DNA of 64,000 nt, taken from contig NZ_JAERSF010000004.1 in assembly GCF_016735615.1 (NCBI RefSeq), forward strand, positions 248,001 to 312,000. The letters are read 5' to 3'. Under the pieces are notes generated by a model, which saw only the letters and a list, made by a program, of their open reading frames with translations, had not been told where the DNA came from and searched no databases. This stretch comes from Flavobacterium tagetis. GTDB taxonomy: Bacteria > Bacteroidota > Bacteroidia > Flavobacteriales > Flavobacteriaceae. Positions 9,070-17,649 of the stretch are shown here, piece after piece. A program made the position numbers and the translations under genes. The stretch's first letter is position 1, and every line of letters starts with the position of its first letter.

Positions 9070-9894
9070 TTATTCGACTTCTGTTTTTATTGTTATCGGA
9101 AGATTGTATGCAGTTCTCACTGGTTTTCCGTCTAGAATTCCTGGAGCCCATTTTGTTTTTAATGATTTAAGAACTCTAATAGCTTCTTTCCCCATTCCGT
9201 AACCTGGATCGTTTTTAACAATAATGTCAGTGATTGATCCGTCTTTTTCAACGACAAAAGAAACATACACTCTAAGTGTTTTTTCTACGTCAAGTTCTGG
9301 TCTGTGGAAATTGTTTCCAACGTACTTGTAAAACTGAGCAATTCCACCTGGGAATTCTGGAAGTTTATCCAAAATTGCAGTAGAAACAGGATCGTTGCTT
9401 GGTAGTGAAACCGAAGTAGCGTCACTATTTCCTCCTCCACTTCCTGTAGGTAATACATTAGTAGCGTTTCCTGTTCCTGAAGCATTTTCTACAACTGGTA
9501 CATTTTCTATATTAGGTGCAATTTCCTGTACAGCTTCTTGTGTTCTTGCGACAACAGGGTTGGTTAATTGAACCGCTTCTGTCTGACTTGCGGCAGTTTG
9601 TTCTACCATAGGCGCAGGTGGAGCTGGCGGTGGTGTTACAACCGTAGGATCAATGTTTACAATGGTTGGGGGTTCGTAAACCTCTGGTTCTGGCTCAACA
9701 ACTACTGGAGAGTTAAATTTACTAATAAGTGCAGATGCACTCCCTAAAGCTGTTATTAACAATAAACCCATAAAGAGAGCTGTAACAGAAGTTTTGGAGT
9801 TCTCCTGGCGTAATTGATATGCGCCATATTCTTTGTTTTTGTTCTCGAAAACAAGATCGGTCCACTTGTTTTCATAAATGCTTAATTTAGACAT
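9070..9894 (-). CDS. tonB: TonB-like energy transducer
   Basis: This protein couples the ExbBD proton motor to outer-membrane TonB-dependent transporters. It has a short cytosolic N-terminus with the Bacteroidota-typical motif NKEYGAYQLR (20-29), one membrane helix (about 37-57), a periplasmic Pro/Glu-rich stretch (66-100), a low-complexity linker, and a TonB C-terminal domain (about 180-274) beginning FPGGIAQFYKYV. The 274-residue length is usual. No exbB or exbD is adjacent. It could energise any of the SusC-type receptors of the genome. Confidence 0.9.
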   Translation of the reverse strand: MSKLSIYENKWTDLVFENKNKEYGAYQLRQENSKTSVTALFMGLLLITALGSASALISKFNSPVVVEPEPEVYEPPTIVNIDPTVVTPPPAPPAPMVEQTAASQTEAVQLTNPVVARTQEAVQEIAPNIENVPVVENASGTGNATNVLPTGSGGGNSDATSVSLPSNDPVSTAILDKLPEFPGGIAQFYKYVGNNFHRPELDVEKTLRVYVSFVVEKDGSITDIIVKNDPGYGMGKEAIRVLKSLKTKWAPGILDGKPVRTAYNLPITIKTEVE

Positions 9895-10052
9895 AATTTT
9901 TGGGTTTTAAGGTTAAGTAACTTTAAATCATACGCAGAAAAGGTTTTAGGTTTGAGCTAACAACGTAAATGTTGTAGTTTTAATGTTGTAGAAATATTTT
10001 TATTTTAAGAATAAATATAGGAATAATTTATTCTTTATTTAAAGATAGTGAA

Positions 10053-10604
10053 TTATCTGTTACGTTCGATAATTTCGGCTAATAATTTTTTAGCGCGCAA
10101 AAGCTTTACTTTGACGCTACTTAATGGTTCGTCAATCTTAGCAGCAATTTCCTGATAAGACATTTCCTGAAAATAACGAAGCTGAATTACTTCTTGGTAA
10201 TGCGGTTTGAGTTCTTTGATGCATAAAAGCAGACGAGAAAGATTCTGTTCTTTGATTAATGCATCTTCTGCAGATGGAGTAGGATCGGCAATGTTGTATG
10301 CCTGTTGGTCTTCGTTATCAGTAATTTCGATAAAAAGATTAGTTTTCTTTTTTCGAAGTAAATCAATATAGACATTTTTTGCAATTGCGATAAGCCAGGT
10401 ATTGAACTGAAATTCTGAATTATAAGAAGCAATTTTATCAAAAGCTTTGGAGAAAGTTTCTATCGTAATATCTTCTGCGGTGGTTTCGTTTTCGGTACGT
10501 TTGAGCATAAACGAATACACCTCATTCCAATAATGATCTAATAAAAAAGTAAAGGCGATTTGATCGCCTTTTTTTGCTTTTTCTATTTTAGAATTTATTT
10601 CCAA
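10053..10604 (-). CDS. ECF-type RNA polymerase sigma factor
   Basis: This is a 183-residue sigma-70-family factor with region 2 (about 10-90, including AEDITIETFSKAF and FNTWLIAIAKN) and region 4 (about 125-180, YFQEMSYQEIAAKIDEPLSS). The start is TTG at 10604. It overlaps the last 10 bases of the upstream glycosyltransferase gene (TTGGAAATAA), and no in-frame ATG exists before a stop at 10626-10628. A hairpin with a T-rich tail lies inside codons 12-18. No anti-sigma gene (FecR type) follows, so it is not a typical iron/SusCD trans-envelope sigma. Translation is likely coupled to the glycosyltransferase. Confidence 0.88.
   Translation of the reverse strand: MEINSKIEKAKKGDQIAFTFLLDHYWNEVYSFMLKRTENETTAEDITIETFSKAFDKIASYNSEFQFNTWLIAIAKNVYIDLLRKKKTNLFIEITDNEDQQAYNIADPTPSAEDALIKEQNLSRLLLCIKELKPHYQEVIQLRYFQEMSYQEIAAKIDEPLSSVKVKLLRAKKLLAEIIERNR
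10551..10571 (-). terminator. Hairpin inside the 5' coding region of the sigma gene
   Basis: AAAGGCGAT (10551-10559) pairs perfectly with ATCGCCTTT (10563-10571) over a 3-base loop. On the minus strand a TTTACTTTTTTA tail follows, and on the plus strand TTTTTTGCTTTTT. It looks like an intrinsic terminator or attenuator placed inside the sigma-factor ORF, just behind the glycosyltransferase stop codon. Confidence 0.55.
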
Positions 10605-11701
10605 TATACTGGTTTTGAAAAGATATTAGTTATAAAGATATTAATTTGCGTTAATATAAGCGCTATCTCAACAACTGGAAACCAAATTTTAATATCTTTT
10701 TCTTTTAATTTTCCTGCTGAACATCCAACGACTGTCCATGCAATAGTGTAGCGTGTTGCTAAAATTGCTAGTACGGCGATCCATTGAAATTGAAATGCTA
10801 ACAGTACAATAACTAATATAAAGAAGAATAATTGTGAGAAGAAGAATAATCCTAACTGCATTTTGTCAAAAAACTTATAATGTTCTGCAGTAGAAATATG
10901 TCTTCTTTTCTGAGTAAACCATTCTTTATAGGTTTTCTTAGGTTCTGAATAGGTAAAACTTTCAGGTGTATAAGAAATAGTTGTGTTCGCTTTATTTGCT
11001 GCTTGATTAATGAATAAATCGTCATCACCAGAACGAATCTGAATATGATCAATAAAGCCATTTACATTAAAAAACTCTTCTTTTTTGTAGGCAAGATTTC
11101 TTCCAACTCCCATATAAGGAAGTCCCATTTTTGCCCATGAAAAATATTGAATTGCAGTTAAAACTGTTTCAAAACGGATGATTTTGTTTAAAAATGAACG
11201 TTCTACTTTTTCATAACCACCATAACCTAAAACAATTGTTTTGTTCATGGTAAACTGTGAAGTCATAGAAGTAATCCAATCTTTAGAACTTGGGAAACAA
11301 TCTGCATCTGTAAAAAGTAGGTAATCCTTTTTTGCAGCTTTTATTCCAAGCGTTAAAGCATATTTTTTATTTCCCCAAAAAGCTTCGTTGTTTTCAACTT
11401 TTACCAGACGGATATTAGAGAATTCTTTTTCAAATTCTTCAAAAACTTCAAGAGTTTCATCACTCGATGCATCGTCAATTAAGACAACTTCAAAATCAGG
11501 GTAATCTTGCTGTGCTAAAAGCGGAATATATTTTTTGACATTCTCTTCTTCGTTTTTAGCGCACACAATTACAGAAACAGGAAGATTTTTAGGCTTCACG
11601 TGCTGTGGTTTGGCAAAAGCAAATTTTCCAAAAACTCCGAGATAATAAAAAAGTTGAACTGCAACAATAGCAATAAAAAAGTAAAATATGTATATAAGCA
11701 T
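10595..11701 (-). CDS. Membrane glycosyltransferase, family 2
   Basis: The 368-residue protein has an N-terminal membrane helix (1-20), then a GT-A catalytic domain with SVIVCAKNEEENV, the nucleotide-binding VVLIDDASSDET, the metal-binding LLFTDADCFPSS, and a C-terminal acceptor motif close to QKRRH. Three or four membrane helices finish the protein. This layout is that of processive or polyprenyl-linked GT2 enzymes that build cell-surface polysaccharides. The substrate cannot be read from the sequence. It overlaps the sigma-factor gene by 10 bases. Confidence 0.88.
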   Translation of the reverse strand: MLIYIFYFFIAIVAVQLFYYLGVFGKFAFAKPQHVKPKNLPVSVIVCAKNEEENVKKYIPLLAQQDYPDFEVVLIDDASSDETLEVFEEFEKEFSNIRLVKVENNEAFWGNKKYALTLGIKAAKKDYLLFTDADCFPSSKDWITSMTSQFTMNKTIVLGYGGYEKVERSFLNKIIRFETVLTAIQYFSWAKMGLPYMGVGRNLAYKKEEFFNVNGFIDHIQIRSGDDDLFINQAANKANTTISYTPESFTYSEPKKTYKEWFTQKRRHISTAEHYKFFDKMQLGLFFFSQLFFFILVIVLLAFQFQWIAVLAILATRYTIAWTVVGCSAGKLKEKDIKIWFPVVEIALILTQINIFITNIFSKPVYWK

Positions 11702-11785
11702 CTGATTTATTTGATTCTATTAATTTCACGTTCTGCGACTGCAAATGTACTTATCAATTCGCTAAATTCAATAGCTAAAACCGAT

Positions 11786-12400
11786 TTACTTTCGGCATTT
11801 TGACATTTCTTTTGCAACAGCAATAGACTGAGGGTTTTCGGTTTTTTCCAATTCCGAAATTATGTTTTTGTAATTATGATCGTCGCGGTTTTGAGAGAGT
11901 TTTTTTGTAGCTTGAATTTCTTCAATTTCGATTTCAAAACCAAATATTCCTCGTGCTTCGCGCATGGTTTTTTCAGATAGATTTTCAACACGAACAGGAT
12001 TCTTAGAATTCACTTCATATTTATCTACCAGTTTTTTCAATTGTTCTACAGAAGTTTCGTAATCAACAATCTTGATTCTTCCATAAACATGTACGGCTAT
12101 ATAATTCCAAGTTGGAACATTTTCGTGATCATACCAAGAAGAAGAAATGTAACTATGAGGGCCAGTAAATACAGCCAAAACGTGGTCATTTTCTCTAAAA
12201 CCTTCTGCCTGCGGATTCAGTTTTGAAATGTGCCCTTGAAGAATTTCTTTTCCTTCCGCATTCAATTCCAATTCTATCGGAATATGCGTTGCGCATAACT
12301 TTCCGTTAGTCTGATTAATTAGGATTCCAAAACTGTTTTCTTTCAAAAAAGCTTTTATTTCTTCCTCATTTTCGTTTTTGTATAAATCTGGTGTGTACAT
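11786..12400 (-). CDS. FMN-binding PaiB-family protein
   Basis: The 204-residue protein begins MYTPDLYKNENEEEIKAFL, which is characteristic of the PaiB/FMN-binding split-barrel family. Family motifs include HIPIEL, GHISKLNPQ and FTGPHSYISSSWY, and VPTWNYIAVHVYG. B. subtilis PaiB was described as a negative regulator of sporulation and degradative enzymes, but the fold is a flavin split barrel without an obvious DNA-binding domain. A role as a small flavin oxidoreductase is equally possible. It is downstream of murB, separated by a long inverted repeat. Confidence 0.85.
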   Translation of the reverse strand: MYTPDLYKNENEEEIKAFLKENSFGILINQTNGKLCATHIPIELELNAEGKEILQGHISKLNPQAEGFRENDHVLAVFTGPHSYISSSWYDHENVPTWNYIAVHVYGRIKIVDYETSVEQLKKLVDKYEVNSKNPVRVENLSEKTMREARGIFGFEIEIEEIQATKKLSQNRDDHNYKNIISELEKTENPQSIAVAKEMSKCRK

Positions 12401-12420
12401 GATTTTGTTGTTTATACAAT

Positions 12421-12484
12421 TTGTAACATTGAGCGGAGTCGAAATGCTTTAAAGCAAAGACTTCGACTCCGCTCAGTCTTACAA
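12421..12484. repeat. Long inverted repeat, GAGCGGAGTCGA word
   Basis: Arms 12421-12443 and 12462-12484 pair at 22 of 23 positions (one mismatch; one of the pairs is G-T). The core word is GAGCGGAGTCGA / TCGACTCCGCTC. The loop itself holds the perfect palindrome GCTTTAAAGC. It fills the space between murB and the PaiB-like gene, both on the minus strand. Its high GC stands out from the AT-rich surroundings. Confidence 0.85.
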
Positions 12485-12521
12485 TGGGTTAAATTTGTGG
12501 CAATTAGTGAAATTAGTGTTT

Positions 12522-13535
12522 TTAAATCACATTTACTTCCGCCTCAATCTGAATGCCGAATTTTTCAAAAACGGTTTTTTGAACTTCTTTAGAAACGGCT
12601 AAAATTTCTTGTCCTGTCGCGTTTCCGTAATTCACCAAAACCAAAGCTTGATTTTTATGAACTCCCGCATCTCCAAAACGTTTTCCTTTAAAGCCAGCTT
12701 GTTCAATCAGCCATCCCGCTGGAACTTTTACTTCAGTCTCTGAAACTTCGTAGAATTTCATTTCTGGAAATTCCTGATGGATTTTCTCAAAATCAGATTT
12801 CAATAAAATCGGATTTTTGAAGAAACTTCCGCTGTTTCCTAGTTCTTTCGGATCTGGAAGTTTGCTTTGTCTGATGGCAATTACAGCATTACTAACATCT
12901 TTTAAGGTTGGTTCTGTAATGTTGTTTTTGGCCAATTCTGCCAAAATATCTCCGTAAGAAGTATTGATTTTATGATTGCGTTTAGTCAATTTAAAAACAA
13001 CCGAAGTAATAATATATTGGTCTTTTGCTTCATTTTTGAAAATACTTTCGCGGTAGCCAAAATTACATTCAGCATTGTTGAAAGTCTTTATCTCTTGAGT
13101 CGCAATATTCATCGCTTCGCAAGAAATAAAAGTGTCTTTAATTTCGGTTCCATAAGCACCAATATTTTGAACTGGAGTTGTGCCGACATTACCAGGAATA
13201 AGAGACATATTTTCTAATCCGCCAAAATTATTGTCGATTGTCCAAAGAACAAAATCATGCCAAGTTTCGCCCGCTTGACTCTCAACCCAAACAAAATCGT
13301 CGTCTTCTTTTATGATTTTTTTGCCTTTTAAATCAATATGAATGACCAATGCATCAATGTCTTTGGTTAAAAGCATATTGCTTCCGCCGCCAAGAATGAA
13401 TTTTTTTTCGTTTTTGTTTGCTGACAAAATGGTTTTTAATTCGTCAACAGAATGTACTGCAACAAATTGTTTTGCACTAGCTTCAATGCCGAAAGTATTA
13501 TATTTTTTTAAAGAAAAATTGGATTGAATTTCCAT
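12522..13535 (-). CDS. murB: UDP-N-acetylenolpyruvoylglucosamine reductase MurB
   Basis: MurB is an FAD enzyme that reduces UDP-GlcNAc-enolpyruvate to UDP-MurNAc in peptidoglycan synthesis. The 337-residue length and the presence of the YRESIFK stretch mark a type I MurB, as in E. coli. FAD-binding motifs GGGSNMLL and IPGNVGTTPVQNIGAYG are present. The catalytic Ser lies in GNSGSFFKNP, and the last Glu is near the C-terminal IQIEAEVNVI. The start ATG at 13535 begins MEIQSNFSLKKYNTFGI, the usual N-terminus. Confidence 0.96.
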   Translation of the reverse strand: MEIQSNFSLKKYNTFGIEASAKQFVAVHSVDELKTILSANKNEKKFILGGGSNMLLTKDIDALVIHIDLKGKKIIKEDDDFVWVESQAGETWHDFVLWTIDNNFGGLENMSLIPGNVGTTPVQNIGAYGTEIKDTFISCEAMNIATQEIKTFNNAECNFGYRESIFKNEAKDQYIITSVVFKLTKRNHKINTSYGDILAELAKNNITEPTLKDVSNAVIAIRQSKLPDPKELGNSGSFFKNPILLKSDFEKIHQEFPEMKFYEVSETEVKVPAGWLIEQAGFKGKRFGDAGVHKNQALVLVNYGNATGQEILAVSKEVQKTVFEKFGIQIEAEVNVI

Positions 13536-13638
13536 AAATAAAAGGCTTTTTAATATGGTTCAAAAGTAAGGATTATAATTTATTTGAAATGGGTTTTAAA
13601 TAAATATCAGGATTCAAAAAACAAATTGATTTCTTTTG

Positions 13639-13646
13639 TAGATTTG
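13639..13646 (+). promoter_or_regulatory. -7 box of the hypothetical secreted protein gene
   Basis: TAGATTTG matches the Bacteroidota -7 consensus and lies 22 bases before the ATG at 13669. The -33 element is not clear. Confidence 0.35.
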
Positions 13647-13668
13647 AAAGAATTATAATGTTATAATT

Positions 13669-14400
13669 ATGACTGAAATTTTCCGTAAGAATAAGATTTT
13701 ACTCTTTTTAGGGTTGTTTTTGTCAATATCAACTTCTGCACAAGTTGTTAGTATTGAAGGGGAATGGAGTACAAAGGATATAATTGGTTATTCTAATGTT
13801 TTTGAATATTCCTTAATAAAAGAAAAGCAACCAAGTGAAGGGCGTAGTGTAATATTTAATTTAGATGGTACATTTTCATGTGGCGAACCAATGATATGCC
13901 CTAATGGATGCTCTGTTTATACTTCAGGTTCTTACACGATGGTTGATAATGACCATATGCGTATGGCCGTTGAAAATGTGCGTTTTGTTGGGTTTTATTG
14001 TGGCAATCTAAGAGCACAACAGGAAAATAAGAGGAAAGACTTAGGTGTTTTTTATATTTACAAAGAAGGTGATGCAGTTCGATTAATTCCTAGTAATGGT
14101 GATTTTCAAGAGGATAGAGATCAAATGCTTTATACTCAAATGCTGGATTCTTTTGGTAAAGAATGGAAATCGTATGATTATGTCTGGGATAAGACAAATG
14201 CAAATCAGTCAGAAGAAATTGTAAAAGATTGTAACGACAGAAGAAAACAAAGAGATTTATCTAATTATAAAATTGTTTTTTCTAAAAATGAAAGTTACGG
14301 AGATATCTTTCTTTTGAGAGAAAATGAAAGCTACCATTATGTTGTTTACAATGCTGTAGGCAAAAAGGTCTCTTTGGCTTATCCAAAAAACAAGAATTAA
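13669..14400 (+). CDS. Secreted protein of unknown function, lipocalin-like beta barrel
   Basis: I do not recognise a named family. The protein has 243 residues: a signal peptide (about 1-24, ending STSAQ), then a beta-rich region with EGEWSTKDIIG, VIFNLDGTFSCGEP, SGSYTMVDNDHMRM, a pattern like small lipocalin-type domains (W..., F..DG.F, G.Y...). Four cysteines at about 70-110 may form disulfides. The C-terminal third is probably a second small domain. The stop codon overlaps the convergent glycosyltransferase by 4 bases. It is probably periplasmic or outer-membrane-associated. Confidence 0.7.
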   Translation: MTEIFRKNKILLFLGLFLSISTSAQVVSIEGEWSTKDIIGYSNVFEYSLIKEKQPSEGRSVIFNLDGTFSCGEPMICPNGCSVYTSGSYTMVDNDHMRMAVENVRFVGFYCGNLRAQQENKRKDLGVFYIYKEGDAVRLIPSNGDFQEDRDQMLYTQMLDSFGKEWKSYDYVWDKTNANQSEEIVKDCNDRRKQRDLSNYKIVFSKNESYGDIFLLRENESYHYVVYNAVGKKVSLAYPKNKN

Positions 14401-15446
14401 CTATTTCGAGAATCAATCAGTTGATGATATTTCTCTGAAATAACTTTCATATTGATGTCGTAATTCGCATTTTCTTCCACAAATTTTCTGTTTCGAATAA
14501 TAGCTTGATTTCTAGACTCAGAATTTTCAAAAGACCAGATTAATTCATTGGCCAGCATTTCGATATTATCAATTTCAATTAATTGACCGTTTTCGCGATG
14601 CGTGATCCAACTTTGATTTCCAGGAATGTCAGAAACAATAGGATAACAATTGCACGCCATTGCTTCAAATAAAGATGCCGAAACGCCTTCGGTAATTGGC
14701 ATGCTGATGTAAACATTGGATTGCTTCAGTAATTTTGGAAGTTCTGTATTCGGGATTCTTCCTGTAAAAATCACTTTGTTTTCGATTTGGAGTTCTTTTG
14801 CTAAATCTTTTAAAAATTGCAATCTGTTTCCATCGCCAACAATTGTCAATGAAAAATCAATTCCTTTTTGGTTTAAAATTTCGAAAGCTTTTAAAATAGA
14901 ATCATGACGATATTCTGGCTGCAACGAACGTGTTACAATGGCTTCAATTTTATTTGAATTATTCGTCGATGGAATAAAAAGCGATAAATCAATTCCCTTT
15001 GGGAGAACCAAAACTTTATTCATATCAACTCCAGTTGCTTTCATATGAATTGCCATAACAGGTCCCCAAGCATGAATTAAATGCGCTTTTTTGAAAGCAT
15101 ATTTCTGAATGAATTTCTTAAAAGGATATAATTTAGATTCTTCTGGCCATAAATCAGTTCGGCCTTGCTGTGCGATCGCAATGGTTTTTGACCCAGATAA
15201 TGCTGCAAGAAAACCGTAGCTGGTGGTTCTTTCTGCAATCACCATTTCTGGTTTTTTCTTTTTAATTATTTTTCTAATAGAAATAGGAGCGAATAAATAT
15301 TCTAAAATACGTTTAGATCTGTGGTTGTTTGATGTTTGAAGTTCCCAAGTGATAATTTCAAAATCACCAAATTCTTTAAGGCCTTTCATCCAGGTAATGG
15401 CATCGGCACGATAAGATTCTCCAAGAAAAAGTATCTTCCTTTTCAT
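14397..15446 (-). CDS. Glycosyltransferase family 4 (group 1)
   Basis: The 349-residue GT-B fold enzyme has the C-terminal Rossmann half with LTIVGDGNRLQFLKDL, VIFTGRIPNTELPKLLKQ and the retaining-GT4 motif SMPITEGVSASLFEAMACNCYPI, which contains the conserved E(x7)E pair. The N-terminal half carries the acceptor site. It likely adds a sugar to a cell-surface polysaccharide or glycoprotein. It is not inside a polysaccharide cluster; its neighbours are unrelated. The first residues MKRKILFLGESY are a normal start. Confidence 0.88.
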   Translation of the reverse strand: MKRKILFLGESYRADAITWMKGLKEFGDFEIITWELQTSNNHRSKRILEYLFAPISIRKIIKKKKPEMVIAERTTSYGFLAALSGSKTIAIAQQGRTDLWPEESKLYPFKKFIQKYAFKKAHLIHAWGPVMAIHMKATGVDMNKVLVLPKGIDLSLFIPSTNNSNKIEAIVTRSLQPEYRHDSILKAFEILNQKGIDFSLTIVGDGNRLQFLKDLAKELQIENKVIFTGRIPNTELPKLLKQSNVYISMPITEGVSASLFEAMACNCYPIVSDIPGNQSWITHRENGQLIEIDNIEMLANELIWSFENSESRNQAIIRNRKFVEENANYDINMKVISEKYHQLIDSRNS

Positions 15447-15460
15447 TATAAAAGTTTTTT

Positions 15461-15508
15461 CGCCACGAATTCACGAATTAATTTTGAATAATTCGTGAAT
15501 TCGTGGCG
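15461..15508. repeat. Perfect inverted repeat, GCCACGAATTCACGAATT word
   Basis: CGCCACGAATTCACGAATTA (15461-15480) pairs perfectly over 20 bp with 15489-15508 around an 8-base loop. Both sides carry T/A runs, so it can work as a terminator in either direction. It lies between the DUF2461 gene and the GT4 gene (both minus). The same word recurs at 33142-33160 and 33231-33249. Confidence 0.9.
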
Positions 15509-15522
15509 ATTTTTTTTTATTT

Positions 15523-16200
15523 CTAAAATTCTTCAGTATCTAAAGCGCGATTTATAAATTCATTTAGTGGTTTTAGAGCAATCAGTTTTTGACTTATCTT
15601 TTTTACGAAATCTTTCTGGGTAACTTCAGAGATATCATATTTTTGAGTGGCTGTAAAGCTCTTCAATTTTAGGAACTCAATAGCCGGATGATCTTTTTCG
15701 TATCCTCGAGGCATGCTTTTTAAAGAGTTAGTTTCGTTAAAATCTAAATTTCCAAATTCCTTTTTAAAATTTTTATCGTTTAAGATTTCCTGTAAATCAT
15801 CATAGAAAAAAGCAATTTCTTTACGGACTTTTTTTAAATCTTCCGATTCAGGAGAGTAGAATCCGCCGGCAATAAAACTAGCCCCTTTTTCAATATGCAC
15901 ATAATATCCAGCACGATTTAAACCTTTTGTTCCGCCAGACATCCAGATTCCTAAATGTGCTTTATAAGGCGATTTGTCTTTAGAAAAACGAATGTCACGA
16001 TTGATTCTAAATGTACAGTTTTTGACTTCCAATAATTCTAATGAAGGATCAAGCGGTTTCATCGCGTCCAGAAAATCACTCACTAATTGATGATAATCTT
16101 TCTTGAAAACTTCGTATCGCTTTTTGTTCTCTTGAAACCATTCCCTATTGTTGTTCTTTTTTAGATCGTCTAAAAATTGCAATGATTCTTTCGCTAACAT
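15523..16200 (-). CDS. DUF2461 family protein
   Basis: The 225-residue cytosolic protein matches the DUF2461 (TIGR02453) family: N-terminal SLQFLDDLKKNNNREWFQENKKRYE, FRINRDIRFSKDKSPYKAHLGIW in the middle, and GYYVHIEKGASFIAGGFY. The function of this widespread family is not established. Downstream of recF in the same direction, but 127 bases apart with a small palindrome between. Confidence 0.88.
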   Translation of the reverse strand: MLAKESLQFLDDLKKNNNREWFQENKKRYEVFKKDYHQLVSDFLDAMKPLDPSLELLEVKNCTFRINRDIRFSKDKSPYKAHLGIWMSGGTKGLNRAGYYVHIEKGASFIAGGFYSPESEDLKKVRKEIAFFYDDLQEILNDKNFKKEFGNLDFNETNSLKSMPRGYEKDHPAIEFLKLKSFTATQKYDISEVTQKDFVKKISQKLIALKPLNEFINRALDTEEF

Positions 16201-16327
16201 ATCCCTTAAGTATTTATTGCAGGTTGTTTTTTAAGTTTTTTGTTCAAGCTAATTTAAGGATTTCTATTTTGGGATTGATTCTAAAATCTGATACAAATTG
16301 TATCAATTTTGCTGAATCAGAAAAAAA

Positions 16328-17407
16328 TCACAAGTTAAATATCTTATAAGTCTGATGCGTCGATTTTACAATCGCTTCAGTTCTTTCGGGATGTGTGTCC
16401 GATATAAAAAGCTGTCCAAACGTTTCGCTGTTTACCATTTCTACAATTTTGGCAACACGCGTTTCGTCTAGTTTGTCAAAAATATCATCAAACAATAAAA
16501 TAGGTTTTACACCGCTTTGCTTTTTTAGAAATTCAAATTGAGCCAGTTTCAAAGCAATCAGAAAAGATTTTTGCTGTCCTTGCGACCCGAATTTTTTTAT
16601 CGGATGTGAATCAATCTCAAAAGATAAATCATCTTTATGGATTCCAACACTGGTATATTGAAGTGCGCGATCTTTGTTTATGTTTTCTTGTAAAAGCAGT
16701 AAAAGATCTTTTTCAAATAGATGACTTTCGTAAACCAGTTGTACAGATTCTTCAGATCCTGTTATTGCTTGATGATGTATATTAAATATAGGTATAAACT
16801 GTTCTAAAAAATCTTTTCGTTTTTCAAAAATCGATTTTCCATATTCATTTAATTGCTCATTATATATAGATAAGGTATCATTGTCAAAAGTATGATTGAG
16901 CGCAAAATATTTCAAAAGTGCATTTCGCTGCACAATCACTTTTTGATATTGAATAAGCTGATGAAGATAAGTAGAGTCTAATTGCGAAATAACACTGTCC
17001 ATGAATTTACGGCGTGTTTCGCTTCCTTCAATAATTAAATCGCGATCTGCTGGCGAAATAATTACTAGCGGAATAAACCCGATATGATCTGAAAATTTAT
17101 CGTAAGGTTTTCCATTTCGTTTTAAAACCTTTTTCTGCCCTTTTTTTAGACTGCAAACAATCTGTTCTGTTCTTTCGTTCTTTTCCAGTTCTGCATCAAT
17201 AACAAAAAATTCTTCGCCATGCTTGATGTTTTGAACCGCCAACGGATTAAAATAACTTTTTCCGTAAGCCAAATGATAAATAGCATCGAGCACATTGGTT
17301 TTTCCAATGCCATTTTTTCCAACAAAACAGTTGATTTTGATGTCAAAATCAAAACTTGCTTCTGAAAAGTTTTTATAATTGAATAATGAGATTTTGTTTA
17401 AATGCAT
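16328..17407 (-). CDS. recF: DNA replication and repair protein RecF
   Basis: RecF loads RecA at single-strand gaps with RecO and RecR. It is an SMC-like ABC ATPase of 359 residues. Walker A GKNGIGKT is at 30-37, the ABC signature is in FGSQGQQKSFLIALKLAQ, and Walker B with the D-loop is ILLFDDIFDKLDETR. The start MHLNKISLFNYKNFSEA is typical. Unlike many bacteria, there is no dnaN or gyrB next to it; in Bacteroidota recF commonly lies apart from the origin genes. It is divergent from the TPR protein. Confidence 0.96.
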   Translation of the reverse strand: MHLNKISLFNYKNFSEASFDFDIKINCFVGKNGIGKTNVLDAIYHLAYGKSYFNPLAVQNIKHGEEFFVIDAELEKNERTEQIVCSLKKGQKKVLKRNGKPYDKFSDHIGFIPLVIISPADRDLIIEGSETRRKFMDSVISQLDSTYLHQLIQYQKVIVQRNALLKYFALNHTFDNDTLSIYNEQLNEYGKSIFEKRKDFLEQFIPIFNIHHQAITGSEESVQLVYESHLFEKDLLLLLQENINKDRALQYTSVGIHKDDLSFEIDSHPIKKFGSQGQQKSFLIALKLAQFEFLKKQSGVKPILLFDDIFDKLDETRVAKIVEMVNSETFGQLFISDTHPERTEAIVKSTHQTYKIFNL

Positions 17408-17649
17408 TTTTTCGGGACTCCACGTGTAAAATTTACCCTTTTTGAACGGTAAAAATTTGAGGCTGCAAATTACCGAAAATTATCGATATAATTGGCTTTA
17501 GGGCTTTCTTGAGCTTATTTATTTTACCGCTTCCGCGAAAGGATAAGCGAATAAGGAAAATATTTCTTTTAAAATAGTGATAAAATTGAAATTTTTTACC
17601 TCAGTTTCAAGAAAAATTTTATTTTTGCCGTTCACTAAATAAATTTTAA

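Noticed and set aside
16290..16304. GATACAAATTGTATC palindrome between recF and DUF2461
   Set aside because: Only 7-bp AT-rich arms with no T run; expected by chance in such sequence, so not listed as a repeat or terminator.
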